Shown one piece after another: positions 25,531-34,712 of a DNA stretch of 64,000 bases (the first letter of the stretch is position 1; each line of letters starts with the position of its first letter). Below the pieces are notes generated by a model that did not search any database, had not been told where the DNA came from, and saw only the letters and a program-made list of their open reading frames with translations. Source of the stretch: Saprospiraceae bacterium (GTDB lineage: Bacteria > Bacteroidota > Bacteroidia > Chitinophagales > Saprospiraceae); NCBI GenBank assembly GCA_020631355.1, contig JAHDHL010000017.1, positions 1-64,000 on the forward strand, written 5' to 3'. Position numbers and translations under genes: made by a program.

Positions 25531-27201
25531 ATGATGAAACGTAAATTCCTACAAACCCTGTTGTTACTTTTGGTAACAGTTTTTGCTATGAATGCCCAGG
25601 ATGTATACCAACATACCTCGAAGTATTCCATTTATGAATTTCTGGAAGAAGCTGCAAACCAACAAATTATTGATATCAATACGGCGGTCAAACCATTTTC
25701 TAGATCTTTTATTGCAGAACAACTATCAACCATTGATGAGAATAGAACATCACTGAACAACAGGCAACAAAAGGAACTTGACTTCTTTCTAAGGGATTAT
25801 AATAAAGAACTTAAAAGAGAGGATTTCAACAAGACTTATAATTCGGATAAGTTCTTTAAGAAAGAGAATTTCTTCCATAAGTCCGAGGATAAGCGATTGG
25901 ATGCATACTTTTTCAGCTCGGATAAATTCCAAGCTACAGTTAATCCTGTCTTAGGGATGAACTATAACCTATCGGCTTCAGCATTCCAAAGGTGGTACGG
26001 AGCCGAGCTGAATATGTACCTAGGTAAGAATTTCGGTGCATATGTCAGTTTTAGGGATCTTTCCGAGAATAAGAAAATGACATCCTCCGAGTTCCTCAAC
26101 CAACTACCAGCAGGGGTCAATAGACCTAATAATAGAAGAAGTGTTACGGATTATAGTGAGATAAGAGGTGGACTTACCTATTCTTGGAAATGGGGGTCCG
26201 TAGGCCTGTTACAGGAACAAATCGTAATGGGAAATAATAACCACGGGTCGATTATCATGTCGGGTAATGCTCCGGCCATTCCTCATATTAAGGTACAAGT
26301 AAAACCGACTAAATGGTTTGAGTTCAATTACATGTATGCATTCCTGAATTCAGAGGAAATAGACAGTGTAAGGACTTATCAGGTAAATAACGGGGTGGAT
26401 AGGATCATCTACCAGAACAAGTTCATGGCTACGAATATGTTTACCATCACACCCGTGAAGAACCTGAGATTTTCGTTTGGTAACGCTATGATTTATTCTG
26501 ATAATCCACATAATATCGGATACATCATTCCTTTATTCTTCTACAAATCCATAGACCATGCGAATAGTAGTCAGAATAATAAGGCAGGACAGAATGGCCA
26601 GTTATTCTTCGATATCAGCTCAAGAAATCTGAAATATGTCCATCTGTATGCAAGTTTGTTCATAGATGAAATACGCTTCTCCACATTTTTTGATGAAGCA
26701 GAACAAAGGAACCAATTAGGATTCAAGATTGGAGCAGATGCAAGGAATATTCTCAATTCCAACCTATCCGCCAAGGTAGAATATACCCGTTCCAATCCTT
26801 ACACCTATAGACATTATATCCCGTCATTGGATTATGCATCCAACAACTATAATATGGGACATTATCTAGGTGATAATTCAAGGGAAATTTACCTTGAACT
26901 CAATTACAAGATACTTCCTAGACTCAAGGCGACCGCCTACTTCCTGAATGCTACCAAAGGAGGAGTGGAACCATTCGGACCGGGAGGAATAGGGGGTGTT
27001 TCAGGAACACCATTCCAGAGAACAATAGATTTCGAAAGACAGGAAATCGGATTAACTGTAGATTATGAAATTCTTCATGACATTTATGTTAAGGGAAGTT
27101 TGATCCTTTCTGATGTCACGGACAACACAAATACTTATACACCCGAGTTTGAGAGAGGAAATAATACCTTTGCATCCTTATCTGTCAACTGGGGTTTTTA
27201 A
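25531..27201 (+). CDS. wzi: Wzi-like capsule assembly outer-membrane protein 1
   Basis: 556 residues. Signal peptide (MKRKFLQTLLLLLVTVFAMNAQ) and then a long series of amphipathic strands. Segments such as VYQHTSKYSIYEFLEEAANQ at the mature N-terminus and the repeating strand pattern to SVNWGF at the C-terminus fit the capsule assembly Wzi family, an outer-membrane barrel that anchors capsular polysaccharide to the cell surface. A related protein is encoded at 57948. Two consecutive ATG codons are at the start. It directly precedes the diamino-uronic acid genes. Confidence 0.85.
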   Translation: MMKRKFLQTLLLLLVTVFAMNAQDVYQHTSKYSIYEFLEEAANQQIIDINTAVKPFSRSFIAEQLSTIDENRTSLNNRQQKELDFFLRDYNKELKREDFNKTYNSDKFFKKENFFHKSEDKRLDAYFFSSDKFQATVNPVLGMNYNLSASAFQRWYGAELNMYLGKNFGAYVSFRDLSENKKMTSSEFLNQLPAGVNRPNNRRSVTDYSEIRGGLTYSWKWGSVGLLQEQIVMGNNNHGSIIMSGNAPAIPHIKVQVKPTKWFEFNYMYAFLNSEEIDSVRTYQVNNGVDRIIYQNKFMATNMFTITPVKNLRFSFGNAMIYSDNPHNIGYIIPLFFYKSIDHANSSQNNKAGQNGQLFFDISSRNLKYVHLYASLFIDEIRFSTFFDEAEQRNQLGFKIGADARNILNSNLSAKVEYTRSNPYTYRHYIPSLDYASNNYNMGHYLGDNSREIYLELNYKILPRLKATAYFLNATKGGVEPFGPGGIGGVSGTPFQRTIDFERQEIGLTVDYEILHDIYVKGSLILSDVTDNTNTYTPEFERGNNTFASLSVNWGF

Positions 27202-27220
27202 TTTCCAAAAATTGAATTGA

Positions 27221-28510
27221 ATGTATCAGGAACTGTTAGAGAGAAAAAAGAAGATTGCAGTAGTCGGATTAGGCTATGTCGGCCTACCGATTGCACTTGA
27301 ATTCGCTCGATTCTTTGATGTGATTGGTTTTGATATCAACGAGGAAAGGGTGAACCAAATGCGCAATAATATCGATCCATCCAAGGAGTTGGATAGCTCT
27401 GCATTTGAGGGAACCAGCATTGAGTTTTCACACGATCCAAGGGATTTGAGAAAAGCTCATTTCTACATTGTAGCAGTTCCTACGGATATCAACAAACATA
27501 AGGTTCCCAATCTGACACCTTTGTTGAAAGCTTCCGAAAGTGTAGGGAATGCCATCAAGAAAGGGGATTATGTTGTATTCGAATCCACGGTTTACCCAGG
27601 ATGTACCGAGGAGGATTGCTTGCCTATCATAGAGGATATCTCAGGCCTGAAAAGGAATACGGATTTTAAATTCGGTTACTCACCAGAAAGAATCAATCCG
27701 GGAGATAAGGTCAGAACACTGACGACCATACTGAAAATCGTTTCGGGAGGTGATGCGGAATCCTTGGAAGAAATCAACAAGACCTACGAGCATATCATCA
27801 AGGCTGGAACCTACAAGGCATCTACGGTCAAGGTAGCTGAAGCAGCTAAGGTTATCGAGAATACCCAAAGGGATTTGAACATTTCCCTTATGAATGAGCT
27901 TTCTATTATATTCGATAGAATGGGAATCGATACGGGTGAGGTATTGAAAGCAGCAGGAACAAAATGGAACTTCCTGAAGTTTTTCCCGGGATTGGTTGGT
28001 GGCCACTGTATCGGAGTGGACCCGTATTATCTCATGCATAAGTCCAAGCAATTGGGATATGACCCACAAGTCATTGCAGCAGGTCGTAGAATCAACGATA
28101 ATATGCCTGCATTCATCGCAAAACGTCTGGTTCAGATTCTAATACAGAAAGGAAAGAACCCAAGCGATTGCAAAGTAATTGTGAAAGGAATCACTTTTAA
28201 GGAGAATGTTTCGGATATTCGTAACTCGAAAGTGGCTACCCTAGTAGGGGAATTGAACGATTATTCCATCAAAGTGGATATCGTTGACCCTTACGCAACA
28301 CAATCAGAAGTCAAAATGGTCTATGACCTAGAACTAACCAATCAGCCATCCAATGATTATGATGCCGTAATCGTAGCTGTTGCCCACAACGAATATAAGG
28401 AACTCGATCAGGCCTACTTCAAATCCTTATCCAAGGACGAATTGGTACTGATGGACTTGAAATCATTATATGATTTTTCAGATGATGATTTCGTGTACTG
28501 GAAATTATAA
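27221..28510 (+). CDS. tviB: UDP-N-acetylglucosamine 6-dehydrogenase (TviB/WbpA-type)
   Basis: 429 residues. It closely follows the pattern of TviB: KIAVVGLGYVGLPIALEF near the N-terminus, VVFESTVYPGCTEEDCLPII, GYSPERINPGDK, KVAEAAKVIENTQRDLNI and the catalytic Cys in VGGHCIGVDPYYLMHKS. This branch oxidises UDP-GlcNAc to UDP-GlcNAc-uronate. The product can go to WbpB/E/D (32824, 31138, 32259) for a 2,3-diacetamido uronate and to the TviC-like epimerase at 33750 for UDP-GalNAcA. It is separate from Ugd at 6368. Activity on UDP-GalNAc is possible. Confidence 0.9.
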   Translation: MYQELLERKKKIAVVGLGYVGLPIALEFARFFDVIGFDINEERVNQMRNNIDPSKELDSSAFEGTSIEFSHDPRDLRKAHFYIVAVPTDINKHKVPNLTPLLKASESVGNAIKKGDYVVFESTVYPGCTEEDCLPIIEDISGLKRNTDFKFGYSPERINPGDKVRTLTTILKIVSGGDAESLEEINKTYEHIIKAGTYKASTVKVAEAAKVIENTQRDLNISLMNELSIIFDRMGIDTGEVLKAAGTKWNFLKFFPGLVGGHCIGVDPYYLMHKSKQLGYDPQVIAAGRRINDNMPAFIAKRLVQILIQKGKNPSDCKVIVKGITFKENVSDIRNSKVATLVGELNDYSIKVDIVDPYATQSEVKMVYDLELTNQPSNDYDAVIVAVAHNEYKELDQAYFKSLSKDELVLMDLKSLYDFSDDDFVYWKL

Positions 28511-28543
28511 TTCTTAAATCAAGTCAATATTAAAATAAGGTCA

Positions 28544-29944
28544 ATGCAGGTAATGGAAGATATAGCGGATTTATTATACCAAGGAGGGGATGAAAGATTG
28601 GATATACTAGACAATGGGAATAATAAGTATCATATCAACCCATTCCATTATCAGGATTTATTCAATAGGGGGTCCTGCACCTGTTCGACCTTGAATCCAC
28701 TTACAGCCAAAGTACTGGAAAGTGATATAGATTTTAATAATGATGAGGAACTCATCCGTTTAAGGGATAATCACGCAAAAAGATTGAAGCACTTACTCAA
28801 TTATGAGGGTAAGGATGCTTTCGATTTAATCTTTGCACCATCCGGTAGTGACTTGGCTTACCTGCCTATCCTATTCTCAAAGATATTTTATCCAGAAAAG
28901 GAAATGTTACTCCTCCTGACTTGCCCCGAAGAATTGGGTTCTGGTAGCCAGATGGCATATCTGGGGAAGTATTATGCAGGAAAAAACCAATTCGGAGACG
29001 CCACGGAGAAAGGTGATGATGTCAATGCAAGATATGATGTAAGTATGGCCCGATTCAAGGCCAGAAACGATAATGGACTCATTATCAAACATACAGAAGA
29101 TATCAAGGAAACACTTGCCAAGTATCCGGAAAAATCGAAGATTGGTGCTTTGGTCATTGGGAGTAAATCAGGAATTGAGGATGATATTTCCGTAATCCCT
29201 AACCTGAATAAGGAAGCCATTTGGGTGGTTGACCTGTGTCAGTTCAGAAACTCCAAAAGATTGGTCAACCATCTTTTGGACATGGGATGCATGGTCATGA
29301 TTACCGGTTCGAAGTTTTATATGGCACCACCATTTTGTGGCGTTATGCTGCTACCCAAATCATTGACCCAACGAATCGAACAATCCGAAATCAAACCCGA
29401 ATACACAGAGGGTTTTGACAAGATATTCTCGAAATACGATTTCACGGATAGTTTTCCTAAGCTCAGAGAATTTTTCCCAAGCCAACTGAACAAGGGATTA
29501 GCATTGAGATGGGAAATTGCATTGAATGAAATGGAACGTTTCAATGAGATTCTTAGAAAGGATTCCCTTAGGATAATTGCAGATTGGAATGATGTCATCA
29601 AGGAATGTATAGCGAATAGCAATCATTTGGAATTGATGCCCCATCAGGAAAAGACAAATCAGAGTATCATCTCTTTTCGAGTGAAATCAAGGTTTGGAAC
29701 CTACTTCAGTTTTGACGAACTAAAAATTTTCTATAAGGACATCACTGCCGATGAATACGAAATTGGTCCGTTCAAGAAAATCTTCTTCGGACAACCCGTG
29801 AAATATAGCTGTGGAGCCTTTATCAGGGTAGCTATCGGTGCATACAATATCTATAACTTGTTGAAAAAGGACGAGACAACTCGTTTTGATTTCGATAAGA
29901 TGCTCATGGATATAATAGATGAAAGAGCAGGTCATTTTATATAG
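28544..29944 (+). CDS. Unassigned PLP-dependent enzyme, fold type I (aminotransferase class V-like)
   Basis: 466 residues; I do not recognise a named family. The fold is suggested by LIFAPSGSDLAYLPILF (about residues 95-111, phosphate-binding loop position), VVDLCQFR with Asp230 and Gln233 in the Asp-x-x-Gln arrangement of class V enzymes, and ITGSKFYMAPPFCGVMLL with Lys257 as the probable Schiff-base lysine. A Cys-rich stretch, RGSCTCSTL, lies at residues 42-50. There is no signal peptide. It overlaps the next gene, a second PLP enzyme, by 26 bases, so they are translationally coupled and probably act in one pathway. It lies between the TviB and WbpE/D/B genes. The substrate is unknown; an amino acid-derived substituent of the glycan is one idea. 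Confidence 0.6.
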   Translation: MQVMEDIADLLYQGGDERLDILDNGNNKYHINPFHYQDLFNRGSCTCSTLNPLTAKVLESDIDFNNDEELIRLRDNHAKRLKHLLNYEGKDAFDLIFAPSGSDLAYLPILFSKIFYPEKEMLLLLTCPEELGSGSQMAYLGKYYAGKNQFGDATEKGDDVNARYDVSMARFKARNDNGLIIKHTEDIKETLAKYPEKSKIGALVIGSKSGIEDDISVIPNLNKEAIWVVDLCQFRNSKRLVNHLLDMGCMVMITGSKFYMAPPFCGVMLLPKSLTQRIEQSEIKPEYTEGFDKIFSKYDFTDSFPKLREFFPSQLNKGLALRWEIALNEMERFNEILRKDSLRIIADWNDVIKECIANSNHLELMPHQEKTNQSIISFRVKSRFGTYFSFDELKIFYKDITADEYEIGPFKKIFFGQPVKYSCGAFIRVAIGAYNIYNLLKKDETTRFDFDKMLMDIIDERAGHFI

Positions 29945-31136
29945 ACACTCCAAGGAGGATATAAGTAGGATAATTCAGGATATATTCCGGAATCATCCAG
30001 ATCAGTCCAAGGAAAAGGCATTGTATGTCTATTCAATGGACTTACTGCAAAACAGATTGGAACACATCAGTGAGGTGTTTCCGAAATCTACCATTCATGC
30101 TATAGCCATAAAGACGAATGCTTTACCCGAAGTACTTCAGCATATCGTCAGCGAGGGACACGGACTGGAAGCCGCCTCTATAGAGGAAGTAAGACTGGCC
30201 ATACAGGCGGGTTGCCCATCCGAACGAATCGTATTTGATTCACCAGCTAAGACGAGGGAAGAAATCGAGGAGTGCGATACACTGTATAAGGGAATGTATC
30301 TCAACGTCAATTCTTTCCAGGAACTCAAACGATTGGAAACATCCAAGGATTTGAGGATTGGGTTAAGAGTGAATCCCTTGTTGGATGTAGGTGCTCCGGG
30401 AATTTACAATGTTAGTAACTCTAATTCCAAATTCGGAATACCCATCCATCTACAAGACCAAATCATCCAATCCGCTTTTTCTATGAATCATATATGTGGA
30501 CTTCATGTTCATGCAGGTTCGGAAATAGGAAATACGGATCAGCATGTCGAAGCGATTGGTAGGGTATACGATATCGCTGAAACAATTAATGCGAAACAAA
30601 AGGGAAAAATTGAATTCTTCGATTTGGGCGGAGGTATTCCCGCTAGGATGAAAGAGGGTATCCAACCCACACTCTTCGGATTCGTAGATGCGCTAAAGAA
30701 ACGTTGTCCCAAACTATTCAGCGACTATCAATTGATAACGGAATACGGACGCTTGGTTCATGCACACAATGCATTCGCAATAGGACGGGTGGAATATGTA
30801 TTGGATTATTATAATCCTCAAATTATAATCACTCATCTCGGAGCTAATTTATTTCTAAGGGAAATATACAGTGCTACTGCTCCATATCATGCCATTCATA
30901 TCTTAGATGAGAATGGTAAGCTAAAAAGTAATCCAGAAGAACTTTATGATATCGGAGGTCCACTATGTTTTTCTGGTGATTTCATCGGTAGGAAAATCCA
31001 ACTCAATCAGGCCGATGAAAATAATTGGATTGTAGTATCGGATTGTGGAGCTAATACGATTTCCATGTGGTCGGAACATTGCAGTAGGGAAAAAATCAAG
31101 GTCATTTATCATCAATCCAAAAAAGGAAATGGGTAG
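29919..31136 (+). CDS. PLP-dependent decarboxylase, Orn/DAP/Arg family 2 (fold type III)
   Basis: 405 residues. It has the alanine-racemase-like barrel with the PLP lysine Lys65 in HAIAIKTNAL, the glycine-rich LGGGIP phosphate loop, HVHAGSEIGN, and GGPLCFSGDFIG, the C-x-S-G-D motif of the dimer-interface active site. EPGR, which contacts the phosphate in relatives, is EYGR here. The family includes diaminopimelate, ornithine and carboxynorspermidine decarboxylases, but the context (glycan genes, coupled upstream PLP enzyme) argues against lysine biosynthesis. It probably makes an amine or D-amino acid for the glycan; the substrate is not known. The start overlaps the previous gene by 26 bases. 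Confidence 0.8.
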   Translation: MKEQVILYRHSKEDISRIIQDIFRNHPDQSKEKALYVYSMDLLQNRLEHISEVFPKSTIHAIAIKTNALPEVLQHIVSEGHGLEAASIEEVRLAIQAGCPSERIVFDSPAKTREEIEECDTLYKGMYLNVNSFQELKRLETSKDLRIGLRVNPLLDVGAPGIYNVSNSNSKFGIPIHLQDQIIQSAFSMNHICGLHVHAGSEIGNTDQHVEAIGRVYDIAETINAKQKGKIEFFDLGGGIPARMKEGIQPTLFGFVDALKKRCPKLFSDYQLITEYGRLVHAHNAFAIGRVEYVLDYYNPQIIITHLGANLFLREIYSATAPYHAIHILDENGKLKSNPEELYDIGGPLCFSGDFIGRKIQLNQADENNWIVVSDCGANTISMWSEHCSREKIKVIYHQSKKGNG

Positions 31137-31137
31137 T

Positions 31138-32256
31138 ATGAACATACCAATGGTGGATTTGAAAAACCAGTATCTCAAGATAAAGGATGAGATTGATGGC
31201 GGTATATTGGAGACGATTTCCTCAACCCAATTCATCGGTGGTGAAAAGGTCAGGACTTTCAAGGAGAATCTTGAAAAATACTTAGATGTAAGACATGTAA
31301 TTCCCTGTGCGAATGGAACAGATGCCTTACAAATTGCCCTGATGTCCCTGGATTTGAAACCAGGGGATGAAGTAATTGTGCCTGCATTTACATATGTGGC
31401 TACGGCTGAGGTCATTGCTTTGCTCCAACTCCAACCTGTAATGGTGGAAGTTGACCCCAATACCTTTAATCTTACAGCGGATATTTTCGAAAAGGCCATC
31501 ACTCCAAAAACGAAGGCTGTTGTTCCTGTTCATTTATTTGGCCAGACTTGTGATATGGAACCCATTATGGCCGTTGCCCGGGAACACGGTATTTATGTCA
31601 TAGAGGATAATGCCCAGACCATTGGTGCTACTTATACCTATGATGATGGCCATCAGGCAAAATCAGGAACCATTGGTCATATTGGTACTACCTCATTCTA
31701 CCCATCCAAGAATTTGGGATGTTATGGTGATGGAGGAGCCCTCTTTACCAATGACGACCAATTGGCAAAGAGGATTCAGATGATTGCCAATCATGGTCAG
31801 GTAACGAGATATTATCATGATGTAATTGGATGTAATTCCAGATTGGATGCGATACAGGCAGTAGTGTTGAATACCAAGCTGAAGTACTTGGATGATTATT
31901 GCAGGGCAAGGCAGAAAGTCGCCCAATATTATGATAAGGCCCTAGCTGGTGTGGCACAATTAACCATACCCGTAAGGGAGCCCAAATCCAATCATGTATT
32001 TCATCAATATGTATTGAGAATAGATGGTAATAGGGATGGGATGGTACAATATCTAAAGGATAAGGGTGTGGGATGCATGATATATTATCCATTGCCATTA
32101 CACCATCAGAAAGCATTCGCTCCATTTTTCAAGGGAGGGAATCTTCCCATTTCAGAACAACTGTGCAAGGAAGTATTTGCTATTCCCATTCATACGGAAA
32201 TGGAGGAGCAACATCTTGAATATGTAACCCAAACCATCATTCAGTTCTTCGACTAA
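31138..32256 (+). CDS. wbpE: UDP-2-acetamido-3-keto-uronate aminotransferase (DegT/DnrJ family, WbpE-like)
   Basis: 372 residues from the ATG at 31138, one base after the preceding stop; the longer frame upstream is rejected because the family begins with MNIPMVDLKNQY. The DegT/DnrJ/EryC1 hallmarks are PCANGTDALQIALM, VPAFTYVATAE, VIEDNAQTIGA with the PLP-ring Asp, and FYPSKNLGCYGDGGALF with the PLP Lys. Given WbpD and WbpB genes next to it, the likely reaction is transfer of an amino group from glutamate to C3 of the 3-keto uronate. The substrate is inferred from the neighbours. Confidence 0.88.
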   Translation: MNIPMVDLKNQYLKIKDEIDGGILETISSTQFIGGEKVRTFKENLEKYLDVRHVIPCANGTDALQIALMSLDLKPGDEVIVPAFTYVATAEVIALLQLQPVMVEVDPNTFNLTADIFEKAITPKTKAVVPVHLFGQTCDMEPIMAVAREHGIYVIEDNAQTIGATYTYDDGHQAKSGTIGHIGTTSFYPSKNLGCYGDGGALFTNDDQLAKRIQMIANHGQVTRYYHDVIGCNSRLDAIQAVVLNTKLKYLDDYCRARQKVAQYYDKALAGVAQLTIPVREPKSNHVFHQYVLRIDGNRDGMVQYLKDKGVGCMIYYPLPLHHQKAFAPFFKGGNLPISEQLCKEVFAIPIHTEMEEQHLEYVTQTIIQFFD

Positions 32257-32258
32257 TC

Positions 32259-32849
32259 GTGGATACAACAAATACATATTTCGCACACGAGACAGCTGTC
32301 ATAGATGAACCCTGCCAGATTGGTAAGGGTACGAAAATATGGCACTTTAGCCATATCATGCAGGATAGTATCATTGGAGAACAGTGCAATATCGGACAGA
32401 ATGTTGTAGTGTCTCCTAGGGTAATTCTGGGACGCAACGTGAAAGTACAAAACAATGTATCCATCTATACGGGCGTGATTTGTGAGGATGATGTTTTCCT
32501 AGGGCCATCCATGGTTTTTACCAATGTGATGAATCCTCGTAGTGCCGTAAATAGGAAATCTGAATTTCAACCTACACAAGTAAGAAAAGGGGCATCTATC
32601 GGGGCTAATGCCACAATCGTATGCGGTAATGAGATAGGCGCTTATGCCATGATTGGTGCAGGAACGGTAATCATCAGACCTGTCAAACCTTATGCCTTGA
32701 TGGTAGGTAATCCGGCCAGACAAATTGGTTGGGTCAGCAAGTACGGGGATAAGCTGGATTTTGATGGGAATGGTAAGGCTGTTTGTCAGGAAACAGGAGA
32801 GTGCTATACCTTAGAACAAGGTTTTGTCAAAGCAATCAACACGGATTAG
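32259..32849 (+). CDS. wbpD: UDP-2-acetamido-3-amino-uronate N-acetyltransferase (WbpD-like)
   Basis: 196 residues, GTG start three bases after wbpE. A left-handed beta-helix protein with the WbpD signature IGKGTKIWHFSHIM, VFTNVMNPRSAVNRK, and the conserved end NPARQIGWVSKYGDKLDF. WbpD acetylates the 3-amino group to give UDP-2,3-diacetamido-2,3-dideoxy-D-glucuronate. The match to the Pseudomonas family is strong in the C-terminal tail. It overlaps the next gene (wbpB) by 26 bases if that gene starts at its TTG. Confidence 0.9.
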   Translation: MDTTNTYFAHETAVIDEPCQIGKGTKIWHFSHIMQDSIIGEQCNIGQNVVVSPRVILGRNVKVQNNVSIYTGVICEDDVFLGPSMVFTNVMNPRSAVNRKSEFQPTQVRKGASIGANATIVCGNEIGAYAMIGAGTVIIRPVKPYALMVGNPARQIGWVSKYGDKLDFDGNGKAVCQETGECYTLEQGFVKAINTD

Positions 32850-33732
32850 TATCAAGACTTTTGCATTGATAGGAGCCGCAGGATACATTGCACCCAGACA
32901 CATGGAGGCAATAAGGAAAACAGGTCACGAATTGGTCGCTGCACTCGATCCACATGATTCCGTAGGTATTCTGGACCGCTATTTTCCGGATTGCCATTTT
33001 TTTACGGAATATGAACGCTTTGATAGACATTTGGAAAAATTGAAGCGAAAAGGAAAAAAGGTGGACTATATCAGTGTTTGTTCACCCAATTACCTACATG
33101 ATGCACATATCAGGTTTGGGTTGCGGTACGGAGCAGATGTGATTTGTGAAAAACCAATGGTACTGAACCCCTGGAATGTTGAGGCGATAAGGGAAATAGA
33201 GGAGGAATCCAGTCATCGTGTTTTCAATATTCTACAACTCCGATTGCATCCAAGTATCATTCAACTGAAAAAAAAGGTCGATAGCAACAAGGATAAGACC
33301 TACGATATCGATTTGCAATACATTACTTCCAGAGGAAACTGGTATCACAATAGTTGGAAAGGAGAGATTTCAAAATCGGGTGGAGTAGCCACCAATATCG
33401 GAGTCCATTTTTTTGATATGTTACTCTGGATTTTTGGAAGCGTGAAGCAAATGACCATCATTGAGAATGATAAGGATACCATTTCAGGCCAACTCCAATT
33501 GGAGCATGCAAAAGTAGATTGGTTACTCAGCATCGATTCGAATCGGATTCCAGCTCATCAGAATACAAGGACATTCCGTTCGATGAGGGTAAACGACGAA
33601 TACTTTGATTTTAGTCAGGGATTCGAGGACTTGCATGTAAAGAGCTATCAGGAAATATTGGATGGTAATGGTTTTGGAGTGAATGATGTGAAAGAAACCA
33701 TTGCTTTGGTTAGTAGAATAAGATCAATTTAA
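32824..33732 (+). CDS. wbpB: UDP-N-acetylglucosaminuronate 3-dehydrogenase (Gfo/Idh family, WbpB-like)
   Basis: 302 residues, TTG start inside the end of wbpD; no ATG is available before the Rossmann strand, and an ATT at 32845 is the only later option. The sequence follows WbpB closely: TFALIGAAGYIAPRHMEAI, YISVCSPNYLHDAHI, VICEKPMVLNPWN, YITSRGNWYHNSWKG and GVATNIGVHFFDMLLWIFG. WbpB oxidises C3 of UDP-GlcNAcA, with NAD+ recycled by 2-oxoglutarate, as the step between TviB/WbpA and WbpE. Function is well supported by similarity and order. Confidence 0.92.
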   Translation: MSKQSTRISIKTFALIGAAGYIAPRHMEAIRKTGHELVAALDPHDSVGILDRYFPDCHFFTEYERFDRHLEKLKRKGKKVDYISVCSPNYLHDAHIRFGLRYGADVICEKPMVLNPWNVEAIREIEEESSHRVFNILQLRLHPSIIQLKKKVDSNKDKTYDIDLQYITSRGNWYHNSWKGEISKSGGVATNIGVHFFDMLLWIFGSVKQMTIIENDKDTISGQLQLEHAKVDWLLSIDSNRIPAHQNTRTFRSMRVNDEYFDFSQGFEDLHVKSYQEILDGNGFGVNDVKETIALVSRIRSI

Positions 33733-33749
33733 TACAGGATAAAGTAATA

Positions 33750-34712
33750 ATGAGAATATTAGTCACAGGAGGAGCTGGATTCATAGGATCCAATTTGGTA
33801 GATGGACTACTCAAGGACGAACGGGTCAGTTTCGTTAGGGTACTGGATGATCTATCCACAGGATTCGAAAGAAACATCAAGGAGCATTATGACCGTCCGG
33901 ATTTCGAATTCGTGAAAGGGGATATCAGGGATTATGATGTGTGTATGAATGCATGCAAGGGAATGAATGCCATTTCCCATCAAGCTGCATTGGGTTCCGT
34001 ACCTCGTTCCATTAATGATCCGATTAAGACGAATAGCGTCAATATAGACGGATTCCTAAATATGATGACAGCTGCCAAAGAGTCGGGCATCAAGCGTTTT
34101 GTATTCGCAGCATCTTCATCCACTTATGGGGATAGTAAGGAACTCCCCAAAAAGGAAGAAAGAATCGGAGCTCCGTTATCTCCATATGCAGTGACCAAAT
34201 TGGTGAATGAATTATATGCCAATGTTTTCAGCAGGGTATATGGTGTGGAATATGTAGGGCTCAGATATTTTAATGTGTTTGGTCCCAAGCAAGACCCTAA
34301 TGGAGCCTATGCGGCAGTAATTCCCTTATTCATGAAAGCAGCTCTGAACAATACCGCTCCTACAATCAATGGCGATGGTACATTCAGTAGGGATTTCACT
34401 TATGTGAAAAATGCGGTTCAGGCGAACATCAAGGCATTATTCACGGAGAATAATGATGCATTGAATCAGATTTATAACGTTGCCCTAGGAGAACGCACCA
34501 CACTCAACGAATTGTGGCAATCCATTAGGAATGCAGCCAAATGTGAGGCAGATGCCATTCACGGACCTGTCAGGGGTGGGGATATCCCCCACAGTTTGGC
34601 AGATATAAGCAAAGCCAAATCTCTTTTGGGTTACGATCCCAAAATTAAGATCGATGAGGGATTGGGATACGCATATGATTGGTATTTTAAATTTGTAAAA
34701 GGTGGAAAATAA
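33750..34712 (+). CDS. tviC: NDP-sugar C4-epimerase (TviC/WbpP-like)
   Basis: 320 residues. An extended SDR with GGAGFIGSNLVDGLL, HQAALGSVPRSINDPIKTN, AASSSTYGDSKELPKKE and the catalytic SPYAVTKLVNEL. These match TviC/WbpP, which interconvert UDP-GlcNAc(A) and UDP-GalNAc(A), rather than GalE. With TviB at 27221 it could give UDP-GalNAcA, the Vi antigen monomer, as a second use of the same dehydrogenase. It overlaps neuB by 11 bases. The exact substrate is not decidable from sequence. Confidence 0.85.
   Translation: MRILVTGGAGFIGSNLVDGLLKDERVSFVRVLDDLSTGFERNIKEHYDRPDFEFVKGDIRDYDVCMNACKGMNAISHQAALGSVPRSINDPIKTNSVNIDGFLNMMTAAKESGIKRFVFAASSSTYGDSKELPKKEERIGAPLSPYAVTKLVNELYANVFSRVYGVEYVGLRYFNVFGPKQDPNGAYAAVIPLFMKAALNNTAPTINGDGTFSRDFTYVKNAVQANIKALFTENNDALNQIYNVALGERTTLNELWQSIRNAAKCEADAIHGPVRGGDIPHSLADISKAKSLLGYDPKIKIDEGLGYAYDWYFKFVKGGK

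Noticed and set aside
31045-31137. Upstream extension of wbpE inside the decarboxylase gene
   Set aside because: WbpE-type proteins begin at the MNIPMVDLKNQ segment; the extra residues match only the out-of-frame decarboxylase.
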